From Bacteroidota bacterium (GTDB lineage: Bacteria > Bacteroidota > Bacteroidia > AKYH767-A > OLB10): a DNA stretch of 50,859 nt. Below the pieces are notes generated by a model. The model saw nothing but the letters and a program-made list of their open reading frames with translations. It was not told where the DNA came from and made no database searches. Shown piece after piece: positions 29,032 through 38,360 of this stretch. How positions within the stretch are numbered: position 1 is the first letter of the stretch; each line of letters opens with the position of its first letter. A program made the position numbers and the translations under genes. Where the stretch lies: positions 1-50,859 of the forward strand of contig JADKJB010000031.1 in assembly GCA_016722525.1 (NCBI GenBank), read 5' to 3'.

Positions 29032-29757
29032 TCAACTATTAAGTTCCAATATTTTATTTGCAAGCACCTCTGATATTTTCCTATGTGATTCTATGGTCCA
29101 GCCTGCAATGTGAGGCGACAAAACAACATTGTTAAGGGTGATGAGTTTTTTAAATGATTCCGGCAATTGTTCCTGTGTTAATTGTTCAAAAGAAAGGCTT
29201 TCAAATTCCAAAACATCAAGTGCAGCGCCTAATAGCATTTTGTTTGCTATGGCCTCAACAACAGCATCCGTTGCAACTACCTTTCCTCTTGATGTATTGA
29301 TCAGATAAAATGGCTTTAAAAATTTACTGATGTAAGATTTATTTACCAGCTGATTGGTATCGGTTGTAAGTGGAACATGTAAAGAAAGGATATCCGTTTC
29401 TTTGAAAATGTCTTCCATTGAAACTTGATGTACCCAGGGAAACTGAATAAAATCTATTGTAATAAAAGGATCATAAACCAAAATTTTACAATTGAATCCT
29501 ATTAGTTTTGAGCGAAGGTACTACCCGTATTTCCAAAACCAATAATTCCAACTGTCTTACCTTCTATTTCAACTCCTCTGTTTTCCTCTCTTAACCATTT
29601 CCCGGAACGCACTTCCTGATCAGCAATTAATAGTTTGTTCAACAATGCCAATAACATTCCCATTGCATGTTCTGCTACGGCATTACGATTTCCTTCAGGA
29701 GCATTCAAGCAAATTACACCTTTTGATTTTGCATATGCAACATCTATGTTTTCCAAT
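29032..29757 (-). pseudogene. D-2-hydroxyacid dehydrogenase (phosphoglycerate dehydrogenase-like), 5' end missing
   Basis: The C-terminal three quarters of a NAD-dependent D-2-hydroxyacid dehydrogenase. It starts abruptly at ENIDVAYAKSKGVICLNAPEG, which in relatives lies about residue 70-80. Next come the substrate-side histidine region, the NAD motif GIIGFGNTGSTFA, the catalytic-Arg segment INTSRGKVV and the active-site His in SPHIAGWT; no ACT domain follows. The first 70 codons are absent and the remainder is fused in frame to mgtE. A second break lies near 29507, where AQN should read AQKLIGFNCKILVYDP: one A is missing from a run of five. The product is probably 3-phosphoglycerate dehydrogenase (serine synthesis) or a close relative, which fits its usual place behind mgtE and rsmA. 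Confidence 0.8.
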
Positions 29758-31163
29758 ATCAATAATCCGGTAACATCAACCAATGTAGCAATGAATGGAG
29801 CTGATGATGTTGCCGGATCGGCTCCCAGTCTCTTGAGTAATAATGGTAACATTGATCCCATTAAACTTCCCCAAAGTACAACTCCTGTAAGCGAAAGTCC
29901 AATTGTTATTGCAATGGAGAGCCAATGTGGGCCATAAAGATTCGTAAAAATTGACCATGCAGCTATTCTCATAAACCCTAACAATCCTAACATAGAACCA
30001 AGGAACAATCCTGAAATTATTTCTCTCTTGAGAATTCTAAACCAGTCGGAAATTGTTACTTCACCAAGCGCCATAGCTCTGATAATAAGTGTTGCAGCCT
30101 GTGAGCCTGAGTTCCCGCCGCTGGATACTATTAAGGGGATAAACAAAGCCAATACTACTGCACGGGCAATTTCATGTTCGAAAAAGGCCATGGCCGAGGC
30201 AGTAAGTAATTCGCCAAAAAATAATATCACCAGCCATGGTGCTCTCTTTCCAATCATTTTAAAAACCGGCATTTCCATATAAGGCTCTTCGAAGGCTTCC
30301 ACACCTCCCAGCTTTTGAATATCTTCCGTATCCTCTTTCTTGGCTAGTTCAAGCACATCATCAATGGTGATAATGCCCAGCAAAATTCCATGTGAGTCTG
30401 TTACCGGAAGTGCTACACGGTTAAATTCGGTAAACACATTAATTGCAACCTCCTCATCATCGGTTACCAGCAGTGACACATTTTTGCCATCCATTATTTC
30501 ACTTACTTTTTTGTGAAGTGGGGCAAGCAAAAATTCTCCTATTTTAATATCATCAATCAGATACCCTTTTTCATCAACTATGTATATGATATCAAGAGTT
30601 TCACTGCTCTCTCCATTCTCTCTTATATGATCAAGTACTTCGCTTATGGTCCAGTTCTGACGCACGGTCATATACTCCGGTGTCATCAAACGACCAATTG
30701 AATTTTCAGGGTAACCGAGAAGTGAAATCGCTATTTTGCGTTCCTTCTTGGTTAGTAATTTAAGAATTACATTCAATTGCTCAGGATCCAGTACTTCCAG
30801 CAAAGCGGTCCTGTTATCGGCCGACATATCATTCAGGATGAGTGATACGAGCCTGTTGGGTAATCTGTCAACAAGTGATTTTTGATCACTTAAATCTAAA
30901 TTTTCAAAAGTACCAAAAGCCCTGTCGCGATCGATGGCTGCAAAAATTTGAATCTGATCTTCATCAGATAAACTTTCACATAAAAGCGCCAGTTCTTCCG
31001 GAAGCCAGGCCTCCAAAAGCGCTTTTAACCCTTGTGAATTTCGGGTTTCCAGCAGTGCTTGAATATCAGATGTTTGATTTTCTAACTCCATTTTTCGCAA
31101 CATCATTTCAATTTGCGGGGCAATAGGAGCGAATTCAGAAAAAGATGCTACGTTACCTGACAT
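29502..31163 (-). CDS. mgtE: Magnesium transporter MgtE, 3' end replaced by dehydrogenase sequence
   Basis: The open frame has 553 codons, of which about the first 468 are MgtE. The N-terminal MgtE domain (about 1-150) is followed by two CBS domains (GRLMTPEYMTVRQ, GIITIDDVLELA). The membrane domain comes last, with the conserved PLIVSSGGNSGSQAATLIIRAMALGE and TSSAPFIATLVDVTGLLI. MgtE is a homodimeric Mg2+ channel gated by Mg2+ bound to the N and CBS domains. The normal last helix (about 15-20 residues after GLLI) is missing. From about 29757 the frame continues as dehydrogenase (ENIDVAYAK). A deletion of about 300 bases covering the mgtE end and the dehydrogenase start explains this; it may be an assembly error. 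An M-box riboswitch precedes the gene. Confidence 0.92.
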   Translation of the reverse strand: MSGNVASFSEFAPIAPQIEMMLRKMELENQTSDIQALLETRNSQGLKALLEAWLPEELALLCESLSDEDQIQIFAAIDRDRAFGTFENLDLSDQKSLVDRLPNRLVSLILNDMSADNRTALLEVLDPEQLNVILKLLTKKERKIAISLLGYPENSIGRLMTPEYMTVRQNWTISEVLDHIRENGESSETLDIIYIVDEKGYLIDDIKIGEFLLAPLHKKVSEIMDGKNVSLLVTDDEEVAINVFTEFNRVALPVTDSHGILLGIITIDDVLELAKKEDTEDIQKLGGVEAFEEPYMEMPVFKMIGKRAPWLVILFFGELLTASAMAFFEHEIARAVVLALFIPLIVSSGGNSGSQAATLIIRAMALGEVTISDWFRILKREIISGLFLGSMLGLLGFMRIAAWSIFTNLYGPHWLSIAITIGLSLTGVVLWGSLMGSMLPLLLKRLGADPATSSAPFIATLVDVTGLLILENIDVAYAKSKGVICLNAPEGNRNAVAEHAMGMLLALLNKLLIADQEVRSGKWLREENRGVEIEGKTVGIIGFGNTGSTFAQN

Positions 31164-31210
31164 GCTTCAATAGCACTAAACGGCAGCAATTGGTAAAATT
31201 CTGTCCACCT

Positions 31211-31374
31211 AAGCCCCTCGTTGAGTTTTAGTTCAGAATGACTTATCCCGCCGTATGACGGGAAGCTGCGTTATGCAAAGCCTTATTTCGACAGTGCCTG
31301 TTATACCCATTGGCGTCTCTCGACATTTCCGGGCAGCAGCATTTTTTCATTCAGTAACCTCACCTAACAAGCTT
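31211..31374 (-). promoter_or_regulatory. M-box magnesium riboswitch (ykoK leader) controlling mgtE
   Basis: The mgtE leader RNA contains the M-box signature words in order: GUUAGGUGAGG (31368-31358), GCUGCUGCCC (31340-31331), AAAUGUCG (31328-31321), AGAGACGCCAAUGGG (31320-31306) and AACAGG (31302-31297). A 3' ACUAAAACUCAACGAGG segment pairs back with CUUGUUAG to close P1 (AAGC with GCUU, UUGUU with AACGA). The 164-nt span equals the usual size. These words closely match my memory of the B. subtilis mgtE (ykoK) leader. M-boxes fold compactly when Mg2+ is high and reduce expression of the transporter. The 47 bases between P1 and the ATG have no U-tract terminator, so control is probably at translation or by Rho (inference). 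Confidence 0.96.
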
Positions 31375-31385
31375 CAGATGCTTTG

Positions 31386-31393
31386 CAAAGTTA
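31386..31393 (-). promoter_or_regulatory. Candidate -7 box for the mgtE riboswitch transcript
   Basis: The minus strand reads TAACTTTG, ending 12 bases before the riboswitch P1 stem, so transcription would begin just ahead of the M-box. The -33 region is only TTC at the right distance. Confidence 0.45.
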
Positions 31394-31417
31394 ATCCTTT
31401 TTATAAAAAATCCGAAG

Positions 31418-32203
31418 CTAATTTGATATTTTTCCAGACAGTAAAAGTGTGAGTTCCACAAACTGAGTAAAATGCAGCTGCTCGGGTCGCTTATCCAAAT
31501 AAGGAATGTGATCTCTTTCTATTGGTAGCAGCGACTTAATTGAGTTTCGGAGCGTTTTACGACGTTGATTAAAACCGGTTTTAATTATTTTTTTGAATAA
31601 AACCGGATCACATTTTAAAAGATGGTTTTCTCTTAACTTCATTCTTATCACTCCCGATTGTACTTTAGGTGGAGGTATAAAAACTTCAGGTGGCACTGTA
31701 AATAAATATTCAATATCATAGTGTGCCTGAAGCAATACACTTAAAATTCCATAATCCTTGCTCCCCGGTCCCGAGGCGATGCGTTGAGCGACCTCCTTCT
31801 GGAACATGCCAACCAATTCAGGAACCCTTTCATAAAATTCCAATACTCTGAACAAAATTTGTGAAGAAATATTATAGGGAAAGTTACCTATTATGGCGAA
31901 AGGTTCATTGCCAAGATCATGTAACGAAGCTTTTAAAAAATCATCGTTTATAATTCGATCTTCGAGCTCAGGAAACTTATTAATTAATACCGGAATGGAT
32001 CGGTCGTCCACTTCTATGCAAAATAATTTTTTAGAGGTGTTTTGCATAAGATACTCCGTAAGTACGCCGGTACCGGGACCAATTTCAAGAACCTGATTGT
32101 ATGTGCTGTCAGAACTTAAGGAATGAGCAATCCTTGCAGCAGTTTCAGGGCTATTTAAAAAATGTTGCCCAAGCGACTTAAGTGGACGAATGAAGGAATT
32201 CAT
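31418..32203 (-). CDS. rsmA: 16S rRNA (adenine1518-N6/adenine1519-N6)-dimethyltransferase RsmA
   Basis: 261 residues, normal for RsmA/KsgA. It dimethylates two adenines in the 3'-terminal hairpin of 16S rRNA using SAM during small-subunit assembly. Motifs: SLGQHFLNSPETAARI start, SAM motif I LEIGPGTGVLTEYL, catalytic NFPYNISSQIL (the NxPY motif), FQKEVAQRI, VPPEVFIPPPKVQS. Its ATG overlaps the stop of the upstream DUF1571 gene by one base (TAATG), indicating translational coupling. The frame is intact. Confidence 0.97.
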   Translation of the reverse strand: MNSFIRPLKSLGQHFLNSPETAARIAHSLSSDSTYNQVLEIGPGTGVLTEYLMQNTSKKLFCIEVDDRSIPVLINKFPELEDRIINDDFLKASLHDLGNEPFAIIGNFPYNISSQILFRVLEFYERVPELVGMFQKEVAQRIASGPGSKDYGILSVLLQAHYDIEYLFTVPPEVFIPPPKVQSGVIRMKLRENHLLKCDPVLFKKIIKTGFNQRRKTLRNSIKSLLPIERDHIPYLDKRPEQLHFTQFVELTLLLSGKISN

Positions 32204-33053
32204 TAAAAATTATATTTGGAATAGCTTCTGGTGAACTCTTCATCCTTAATTAAAGGATTTAAAACAAATGAGGTGAATTCTATTCTGGTATAAAACCCTT
32301 TGTCGTCATATATTATTTGAACTAGTGGCAAAAAGTGAACTTTGTCGATGTAAAATACAATGCGCTTTGCAAAACTATTTGGTACTTTAATGATCTGACC
32401 CGCGCTCACATCGTCGTAATCACTAATGTCTCGATTCGCCTCTAAAATCATATGATCATTAGCCAGAAATTTTTGGGCTATAGAAGTCACATTTTCTCCT
32501 TTAAGAACCTTGTAATTAAGATAACCGAAATCGGGGTTGTTAATCTCCAGAACAAAGTAATCTTTCTTATCAAAGAGTACATCTTCTTTTACCGAAAGTC
32601 GTCGGTAAAATTCGGGTCCTTGCTTGTCGTGGTACTTTTTTAACAGTCCGTGCAAATAATCAAATCCCAATTGCAACATGGTATACTGATGAGTTTTTCT
32701 TAAAAGCATACTGTTTACTGAAAGGTTGATGTTGATATAAGGGAATCTGTTAGGGTTGATGAGAATTTTTTTTGTGTTCTGTCCTTCAACATATAAAGCC
32801 TCGGCACCCGGATTAGGGTTAACACAATACGCATAAATTTTTAAAGGCTTTACTTGTAGTTTAACAATATAACCACAGGTGTGCGGTTTGTCATAAACAC
32901 GTTCATCCAAATTCAATACATAGGTCGCTGTTCGTACTTGATCTATGCCATGCATCATTTTATCATAAAGCTCGGCCGGCTTATATAACGGCTGTGCGGA
33001 GCTGAAACAGAAACTAGCAGAAAAATAAAATAACCTACAATACGAAATTTCAT
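32203..33053 (-). CDS. DUF1571 / LysM-containing exported protein (one frame break in the signal region)
   Basis: About 283 residues when joined. The open piece 32203-32958 holds a DUF1571 domain (about 30-150 of the piece; GYIVKLQVKPLKIYAY, EALYVEGQNTKKILINPNRFPYI, TMLQLGFDYL). Next comes a LysM-like motif (VLKGENVTSIAQKFLANDHMIL...NRDISDYDDVSAGQIIKVP), which suggests peptidoglycan binding. Upstream, an ATG at 33053 gives MKFRIVGYFIFLLVSVS, a signal peptide, while the main frame reads SAQPLYKPAELYDKMM just before the apparent start. One base change near 33003 would join them. The protein is therefore probably exported to the periplasm; the role is unknown. It is in an operon with DUF4286 (4-base gap) and rsmA (1-base overlap). 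Confidence 0.85.
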
Positions 33054-33057
33054 AGAA

Positions 33058-33360
33058 TCAAACAGTTTCAAGTAAAGTTCGAAATGCTACAAATTTGTCC
33101 TTGAATTTATCGAGCGCAGCTTTTTGCAAAGCAGGGGCAAATTGATCCCTGTATTTTTCATAGTCGGCCATATCCTTACAACTGTATTGAACCGCATAGG
33201 ACGTTCCCCCGGAATCGGCATCAGCCAGCACCTTTAAAATTCTGTTTTCCGTGAATATGCCAGTGGCAAGCACTTCTGGAATATGCACCTCTCGCATCCA
33301 TTTCAGCCATGCTTCTTTAACGTCATTTTCAACAGTTACAGTTACATTATAAATGATCAT
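33058..33360 (-). CDS. DUF4286 family protein
   Basis: 100 residues, matching the small DUF4286 family of Bacteroidota: MIIYNVTVTVENDVKEAWLKWM at the start, then HIPEVLATGIF and GGTSYAVQYSC. It resembles a dimeric alpha-beta barrel (antibiotic-monooxygenase-like) fold, but no function is established. It is the first gene of a three-gene unit with the DUF1571/LysM gene and rsmA. The 141-base gap before it carries no clear promoter box. The frame is intact. Confidence 0.9.
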   Translation of the reverse strand: MIIYNVTVTVENDVKEAWLKWMREVHIPEVLATGIFTENRILKVLADADSGGTSYAVQYSCKDMADYEKYRDQFAPALQKAALDKFKDKFVAFRTLLETV

Positions 33361-33501
33361 TAGAGTTCAGTTTTATTTTGGAAAGATACAATTTTACATT
33401 ATTTCTCTGACCAGTGATTTATTATAATATAATTTGGCACTTAGGTTATCGGTAACGCAAGCATCGCTTTTAAGATCAGCTAACCATCAAAAAACAATTA
33501 T

Positions 33502-35331
33502 TTAATTGAGCCCATCGCCTCTCAAAATTCGATACCTTTTTCGAGCATCCACAGCATACAGGGAACCCGGATATTTTGTCAGTAGCATTTCGAATAATTC
33601 TTTTGCTCTTACGTTTTCGTTTAACTTAGTTTCGGTTAAATCGGCTAGCTTATACAATGCGTCATCTCCCAATATATCATCGGGATAGGTTTCGAAAATC
33701 TTGAACCAAAGATCTGCTGCTTTGGCGAAATCACCTTTTTTATAATAAATACCTGCCTTTTTGTACCAGATTTCATCCATTAAAGAATGTGTCGGAAATT
33801 CTGTAACAATAGAGTCCAGTGTTACCAAGGCCTTGTCATTTTGATTGCAGAACTCCAGTAGGTCAGCCCGTGAATAAATTAATAGCGGGGTAATATTGCT
33901 ATCGCCATCGAGGCCCAGATTGTCGATAATTAACAATCCAAGTTGCATGGCATCATTTGAAATTAACTGTGAGGTAGCAGCTTTTAAAACATTTAATTGT
34001 GCAGCCGCCCATTCAAATTCGCCCATGTAATAGGATAAACGGGCATTGCGGAATTTTGCCTCCCTGCCAATGGCATCATTTTTAAAGTCTTTGTCCACCT
34101 GAGAATAATACAGGGAAGCATCCCACACTTCATTCTTTAATATCAAAATATCACCCAGTTCAAGTTTGCATTGAGCCAGAAACAATGGACTATTTCTTGG
34201 CATAGCAAGAGCTTCTTCAAGCAACGTGACAGCCTCATCCGTCTTATTCAAATAAAACGCCTTAAGATGCGCGTAGTTGCTGATTAATGGTGCCGATATC
34301 TGGTTCTTTCCAAGTTCGGTTAATGTTGTTTCGTAATCCTGTTCCAGCTTCTGCAAATCAGCAGGAGTATAATTTCCGGATGAAGTTATTTTTTGATCCT
34401 GAGCAGCTATTATTTCAATGCGAGCGGTAATGTAATTTGAATTCATCTTACCCTTAGAAATAACGTAGTTAAAACAGTTTTCAGCAATTGCATATTGCTG
34501 GTTTGTTACACACAGTTTGCCTAAAGAAATAAGCCTTGATCCATTTTCATCATTTCGTTTGTCTAATGCTTTGGCTTGAATAAAAGCAGTTTCAAAATCT
34601 TTTTCCTGCAAAACCAACCAGAATAAAAGTTCATTATAAATTGGGTTTTGATTGCCCTTCTGAGTCTTTCTTAAAAGGGATGTTCTGATAATATCAGATA
34701 GCCCTCCTTCCAGATCGAAAGCCATTTTGTTTTGCAATATGGCTTGAAGGTTGGGTAAATAACTTTCATTAAAATCAAGAATCCCGATATACTCATCAAC
34801 CATTTTTTGAGGTTGTTGCAACTGTCCATAAACATCGGCAAGTTCAAAACTAAAAGGATAGGCGCCATTCACCATTTTCCTTCCTTCTAAATAGGTGATT
34901 TCAGCATAATCCAGTTTGCGTTTTTCAATAAATGCAGCACCTAAAGAAAGAATTTGTTGAACATCAGGGAAAAGTGATTTTATTGCTTTTTCATATTGCT
35001 GTTTAGCATCACTCAACTCTCCTTGAGTTTCATAAAGCGTTCCTAAATCCACCCATAAAACTGAATTTGCAGGTGATTTTTTAATTTGTTTTTTAATCAG
35101 TTTTTCTGCATTTTTATAATCCTTGAGTGCAATCAAACAATTTAAATAGGGTTGATAAGCATTATAAGGATCTGCGCTGTACCATTTTTCAAAATAGATC
35201 ACCGCTTTCTCACAATCGCCTGTAGAGGCATATTGATTTGCAAGGTCAATATTGTTCTGACCCTGTGCCCTAACGGCAGTGGATACAACAATTAATAAAA
35301 ACAGAATACAAATTGACTTCAGGAAATTCAT
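33502..35331 (-). CDS. Exported tetratricopeptide-repeat protein
   Basis: 609 residues. A signal peptide (MNFLKSICILFLLIVVSTAVRAQ) is followed by TPR-type helical repeats over most of the length (for example CEKAVIYFEKWYSADPYNAY, SVLWVDLGTLYETQGELSDAKQQYEKAI, KGDFAKAADLWFKIFETYPDD, VRAKELFEMLLTKYPGSLYAVDARKR). It would act in the periplasm or at the outer membrane as a protein-protein scaffold; no enzymatic domain is seen. Its ATG directly follows the serS stop with no gap, so the two are co-transcribed. This serS-TPR pairing recurs in Bacteroidota to my knowledge, but the function is not established. Confidence 0.85.
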   Translation of the reverse strand: MNFLKSICILFLLIVVSTAVRAQGQNNIDLANQYASTGDCEKAVIYFEKWYSADPYNAYQPYLNCLIALKDYKNAEKLIKKQIKKSPANSVLWVDLGTLYETQGELSDAKQQYEKAIKSLFPDVQQILSLGAAFIEKRKLDYAEITYLEGRKMVNGAYPFSFELADVYGQLQQPQKMVDEYIGILDFNESYLPNLQAILQNKMAFDLEGGLSDIIRTSLLRKTQKGNQNPIYNELLFWLVLQEKDFETAFIQAKALDKRNDENGSRLISLGKLCVTNQQYAIAENCFNYVISKGKMNSNYITARIEIIAAQDQKITSSGNYTPADLQKLEQDYETTLTELGKNQISAPLISNYAHLKAFYLNKTDEAVTLLEEALAMPRNSPLFLAQCKLELGDILILKNEVWDASLYYSQVDKDFKNDAIGREAKFRNARLSYYMGEFEWAAAQLNVLKAATSQLISNDAMQLGLLIIDNLGLDGDSNITPLLIYSRADLLEFCNQNDKALVTLDSIVTEFPTHSLMDEIWYKKAGIYYKKGDFAKAADLWFKIFETYPDDILGDDALYKLADLTETKLNENVRAKELFEMLLTKYPGSLYAVDARKRYRILRGDGLN

Positions 35332-36606
35332 TTAGTTGATAATTGCAAATCCGGTATAGGGAATTAAAACCTCCGGAATATGAATTCCTTCAGGGGTTTG
35401 ATTGTTTTCGAGCAACGCAGCTACTATTCTTGGCAACGCTAATGCACTGCCATTTAGTGTGTGCGCCAACTGCGGTTTGCCTTGTGCTTCACGGAAACGT
35501 AACTTCAGCCGATTCGCCTGAAAGGTTTCGAAATTAGAGACCGAACTGACTTCGAGCCACCTTTTTTGCGCAGCTGAAAACACTTCCATATCATAAGTGA
35601 GTGCTGAAGCAAAACTCATGTCACCACCACATAATCTTAATGTTCTAAACGGTAAGTTTAATTCCTCAAGTAAACTTGCAACATAATTACGCATCTCTTC
35701 AAGAATCTCATACGAGCTGTCAGGATGGGCAACTTGAACGATCTCCACTTTATCAAATTGATGCAGACGGTTCAATCCTCTTACATCTTTTCCATAAGAG
35801 CCGGCTTCTCTTCTAAAGCATGGCGTGTAAGCCGTTAACTTTACAGGCATTTCTTCATTTTTGAGAATAACATCTCTAAATATGTTGGTAACAGGTACTT
35901 CGGCAGTAGGGATCAAGTAGAGGTTGTCAATCCCTACATGGTACATCTGCCCCTCCTTGTCGGGAAGCTGGCCTGTTCCAAAACCTGAATCTTCATTTAC
36001 CAGAATAGGAGGTTGTATTTCGCCATATCCTTTTGCAGTAGCTCTGTCAAGGAAAAAATTAATGAGCGCTCTTTGTAGTTTAGCCCCTTTCCCTTTGTAA
36101 ACAGGAAATCCGGCACCTGTAAGTTTAACACCTAATTCAAAATCGATTAGGTCATACTTGGTGGTAAGCTCCCAGTGTGGCAGCGCATTTTCTGCCAATT
36201 TTGGAATCTCGTTTAACGATTGAAAAACTATTTCGTTTTCCTCAGGAGTTTTCCCTCTTGGCACAGAGGCATGCGGAAGATTTGGAATCCTCAATAAAAT
36301 GGAAGTCAATTCTTTTTCGAAACCATCCAAACGTTCGGTGAGTTCACGGGTCTCATCCTTAAGAGCGGTACTTTTATTTTTCAGATCATTTGCTTCTGCC
36401 TGTTTGCCCGATTTAAAAAGTTCTCCCACCTGCTATGCACTGGTGTTTTGAGCAGCCAAAATGGCATCCAATTCCGATTGGGTGGAACGACGTTGTGTGT
36501 CGACATTTAATATATTGTCAATCACTTCTTTAGCAGGAAAGTTCTTAACAGATAATCGTTCTATTACTTCCTCCTTTTTCTCGCGGATGGTGTTAATCTG
36601 CAGCAT
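35332..36606 (-). CDS. serS: Seryl-tRNA synthetase, with an in-frame TAG at codon 58
   Basis: 424 codons from the ATG at 36606 (MLQINTIREKKEEVIERL, a typical SerS start), the normal length. It charges tRNA-Ser and tRNA-Sec with serine. The N-terminal coiled-coil arm spans about residues 28-105. Class II motif 2 is FRREAGSYGKDVRGLNRLHQFDKVE, and motif 3 is NGSALALPRIVAALLENNQT. At 36433-36435 the frame reads TAG between QNTSA and QVGELFKSGKQ; relatives often have Lys or Glu here, so AAG to TAG is a plausible one-base change. As written, only the GTG at 36429 gives a long open frame (365 codons), and it would lack half of the tRNA-binding arm. TAG is used as an ordinary stop elsewhere in the window (11599, 15678), so recoding is unlikely. 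Confidence 0.93.
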
Positions 36607-36622
36607 ATCCTTTATTTTGCAA

Positions 36623-36630
36623 CAAAGTTA
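36623..36630 (-). promoter_or_regulatory. Candidate -7 box for serS
   Basis: The minus strand reads TAACTTTG 16 bases before the serS ATG, implying a very short leader. No -33 TTG is visible. Confidence 0.35.
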
Positions 36631-36753
36631 ATATTAACTGTGGTTCATGTGAATTAAATGTTCCAACAATGGAGGTGATTTGGTAATTTCATTTCCAGTG
36701 AATGGAGATAAGTTCGAATTTTGGAATAAAATTAAAATTATTTAGTCGAAAAA

Positions 36754-37573
36754 ATGGATGCTCAGTCAGTTAAAAATACGGCAGATTTATTATTTAATAA
36801 AGGAATAACAGATCCTGTTATTGGTATTGTTTTAGGTACCGGACTGTCGGCGCTTACTACCTATATCGAACCTGAATTAGTGCTTAACTATGAAACTATT
36901 CCGGGTTTTGCTCAATCTACTGTTGAGTCCCATGCAGGAAAATTGATTTACGGCAATTTAGCCGGTAAAAAGGTGTTGGTGATGCAAGGAAGATTTCATT
37001 TTTATGAAGGCTATTCGATGCAGCAAGTTACCTTTCCGATAAGAGTGATGAAACAGCTTGGGGTAAAAGCGTTGTTGCTATCTAACGCATCAGGAGGTAT
37101 TAATCTTAATTTTAAAAGAGTGAATTGATGTTGTTAACTGATCATATAAATTTTTACCTGCCCATCCGCTAATTGGAAAAAATGAAGATCTCAGCATTCC
37201 GCGATATCCTGATAGGAGTGCTCCTTATGATTCTAAATTAAATGAACTTTTTATTATGACTGCTCACAGTTTAAACATAAAACTGCACTCAGGTGTTTAT
37301 GTTGCGGTATCGGGGCCGAATCTTGAAACAAGAGCTGAATATCGATTTCTGAAAACCATAGGTGCCGATGTTGTGGGCATGTCTACCGTGCCAGAAGTAC
37401 TTGTAGCAAATCATATAGGATTACCTTGTGCAGCTATTTCAGTAATTACCGATGAGTGTGACCCTGATAATTTGAAGCCTGTAGCTATTGAAGATATAAT
37501 TGCAACTGCCTCAAAAGCAGAATTACATCTTACCAGATTATTTATGGAGACTATCAGGAATTTTAATAGTTAA
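36754..37573 (+). CDS. Purine nucleoside phosphorylase, class I (two one-base frame breaks)
   Basis: About 273 residues when joined, normal for trimeric PNP, which splits inosine or guanosine with phosphate in purine salvage. Pieces: 36754-37128 and 37256-37573, with readable coding between. Motifs: IGIVLGTGLSAL, the family signature VMQGRFHFYEGYSMQQVTFPIRV (residues about 78-100), LLLSNASGGIN, then SGPNLETRAEYRFLKTIGADVVGMSTVPE and ITDECDP. Break 1 near 37120: AGAGTGAATTG should be AGAGGTGAATTG (RGELMLLTDH). Break 2 near 37150: a T is missing from a run (NFLPAHPLIGKNED follows). Both are losses of one base in short runs and look like sequencing errors. Confidence 0.93.
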
Positions 37574-37695
37574 ATTTGTAGTGAACAGAAAGTTGTTTGT
37601 ATTTTAAATTCAACTAAATTTGTTTAAATAATTTTCACTGTTTTATTTGTCGCATTAAAGTTTAAAAACAACTTTACTCAAAATTATCAGCATTT

Positions 37696-38352
37696 ATGTT
37701 ACAACAATCAACCCTTGATTTCTTAAAGGCTCTTAAGAAGCACAACGATCGTGAATGGTTTGATAAAAATCGCACAAAATATGAATCCGCGAAAGCTGAT
37801 CATGCTGTATTTACGGAAGCGTTGATAAAAGAACTTTCTAAAATTAATCCTGCGCTCGGAACGCTGGCAGTTAAAGATTGTGTTTTTAGGATTTATCGCG
37901 ATGTTCGTTTTTCTAAAAATAAAGCACCTTACAAAACCAATTTTGGTTGCTATTTTGTTGAAGGAGGAAAGAAATCGGAAAAAGCAGGATTTTACATTCA
38001 GCTTGAACCTGGAAATAGTTTTATTGCCGGTGGCTGCTGGATGCCTCAAGCTCCATTATTAAAAGCTATCCGACAAGAGATCGATTATAACCTCAAAGAT
38101 TTTGAGGGTATTTTGAAAGAGAAAAAATTTAAATCGCTATTTGGTGGATTGTCTGATATGAAACTCAAAACCACCCCTAAAGGTTATAATGCTGAAAACC
38201 CTGGAATTGAGCATTTGCGCCAGACAAGTTTTATTGTTCAAACCGCTTTAGCGGATAAGGATTTTACTTCCAAAACAATTGTCAAAAAATCGGGTGAAAT
38301 TTACAAAGCGATATACCCTTTTCTTAAATTTTTAAATACAGCTTTGAGTTGA
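37696..38352 (+). CDS. DUF2461 domain protein
   Basis: 218 residues, the usual size. Family landmarks: LDFLKALKKHNDREWFDKNR at the start, FRIYRDVRFSKNKAPYKTNFG in the middle, then GFYIQLEPGNSFIAGGCW and LKTTPKGYNAENPGIEHLRQTSFI. DUF2461 proteins are widespread, cytoplasmic and of unknown biochemical function. It stands alone, with a 122-base AT-rich gap upstream and a strong two-way terminator downstream. The frame is intact. Confidence 0.94.
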   Translation: MLQQSTLDFLKALKKHNDREWFDKNRTKYESAKADHAVFTEALIKELSKINPALGTLAVKDCVFRIYRDVRFSKNKAPYKTNFGCYFVEGGKKSEKAGFYIQLEPGNSFIAGGCWMPQAPLLKAIRQEIDYNLKDFEGILKEKKFKSLFGGLSDMKLKTTPKGYNAENPGIEHLRQTSFIVQTALADKDFTSKTIVKKSGEIYKAIYPFLKFLNTALS

Positions 38353-38360
38353 AAACATAA

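Noticed and set aside
31255..31452. Small plus-strand ORF of 65 codons
   Set aside because: It lies antisense over the M-box riboswitch and the 3' end of rsmA and has no recognisable protein features.
36433..36435. Reassigned TAG codon in this genome
   Set aside because: TAG ends rarA-side and other genes normally in this window (11597-11599 and 15676-15678), and only one in-frame TAG interrupts an otherwise intact gene.
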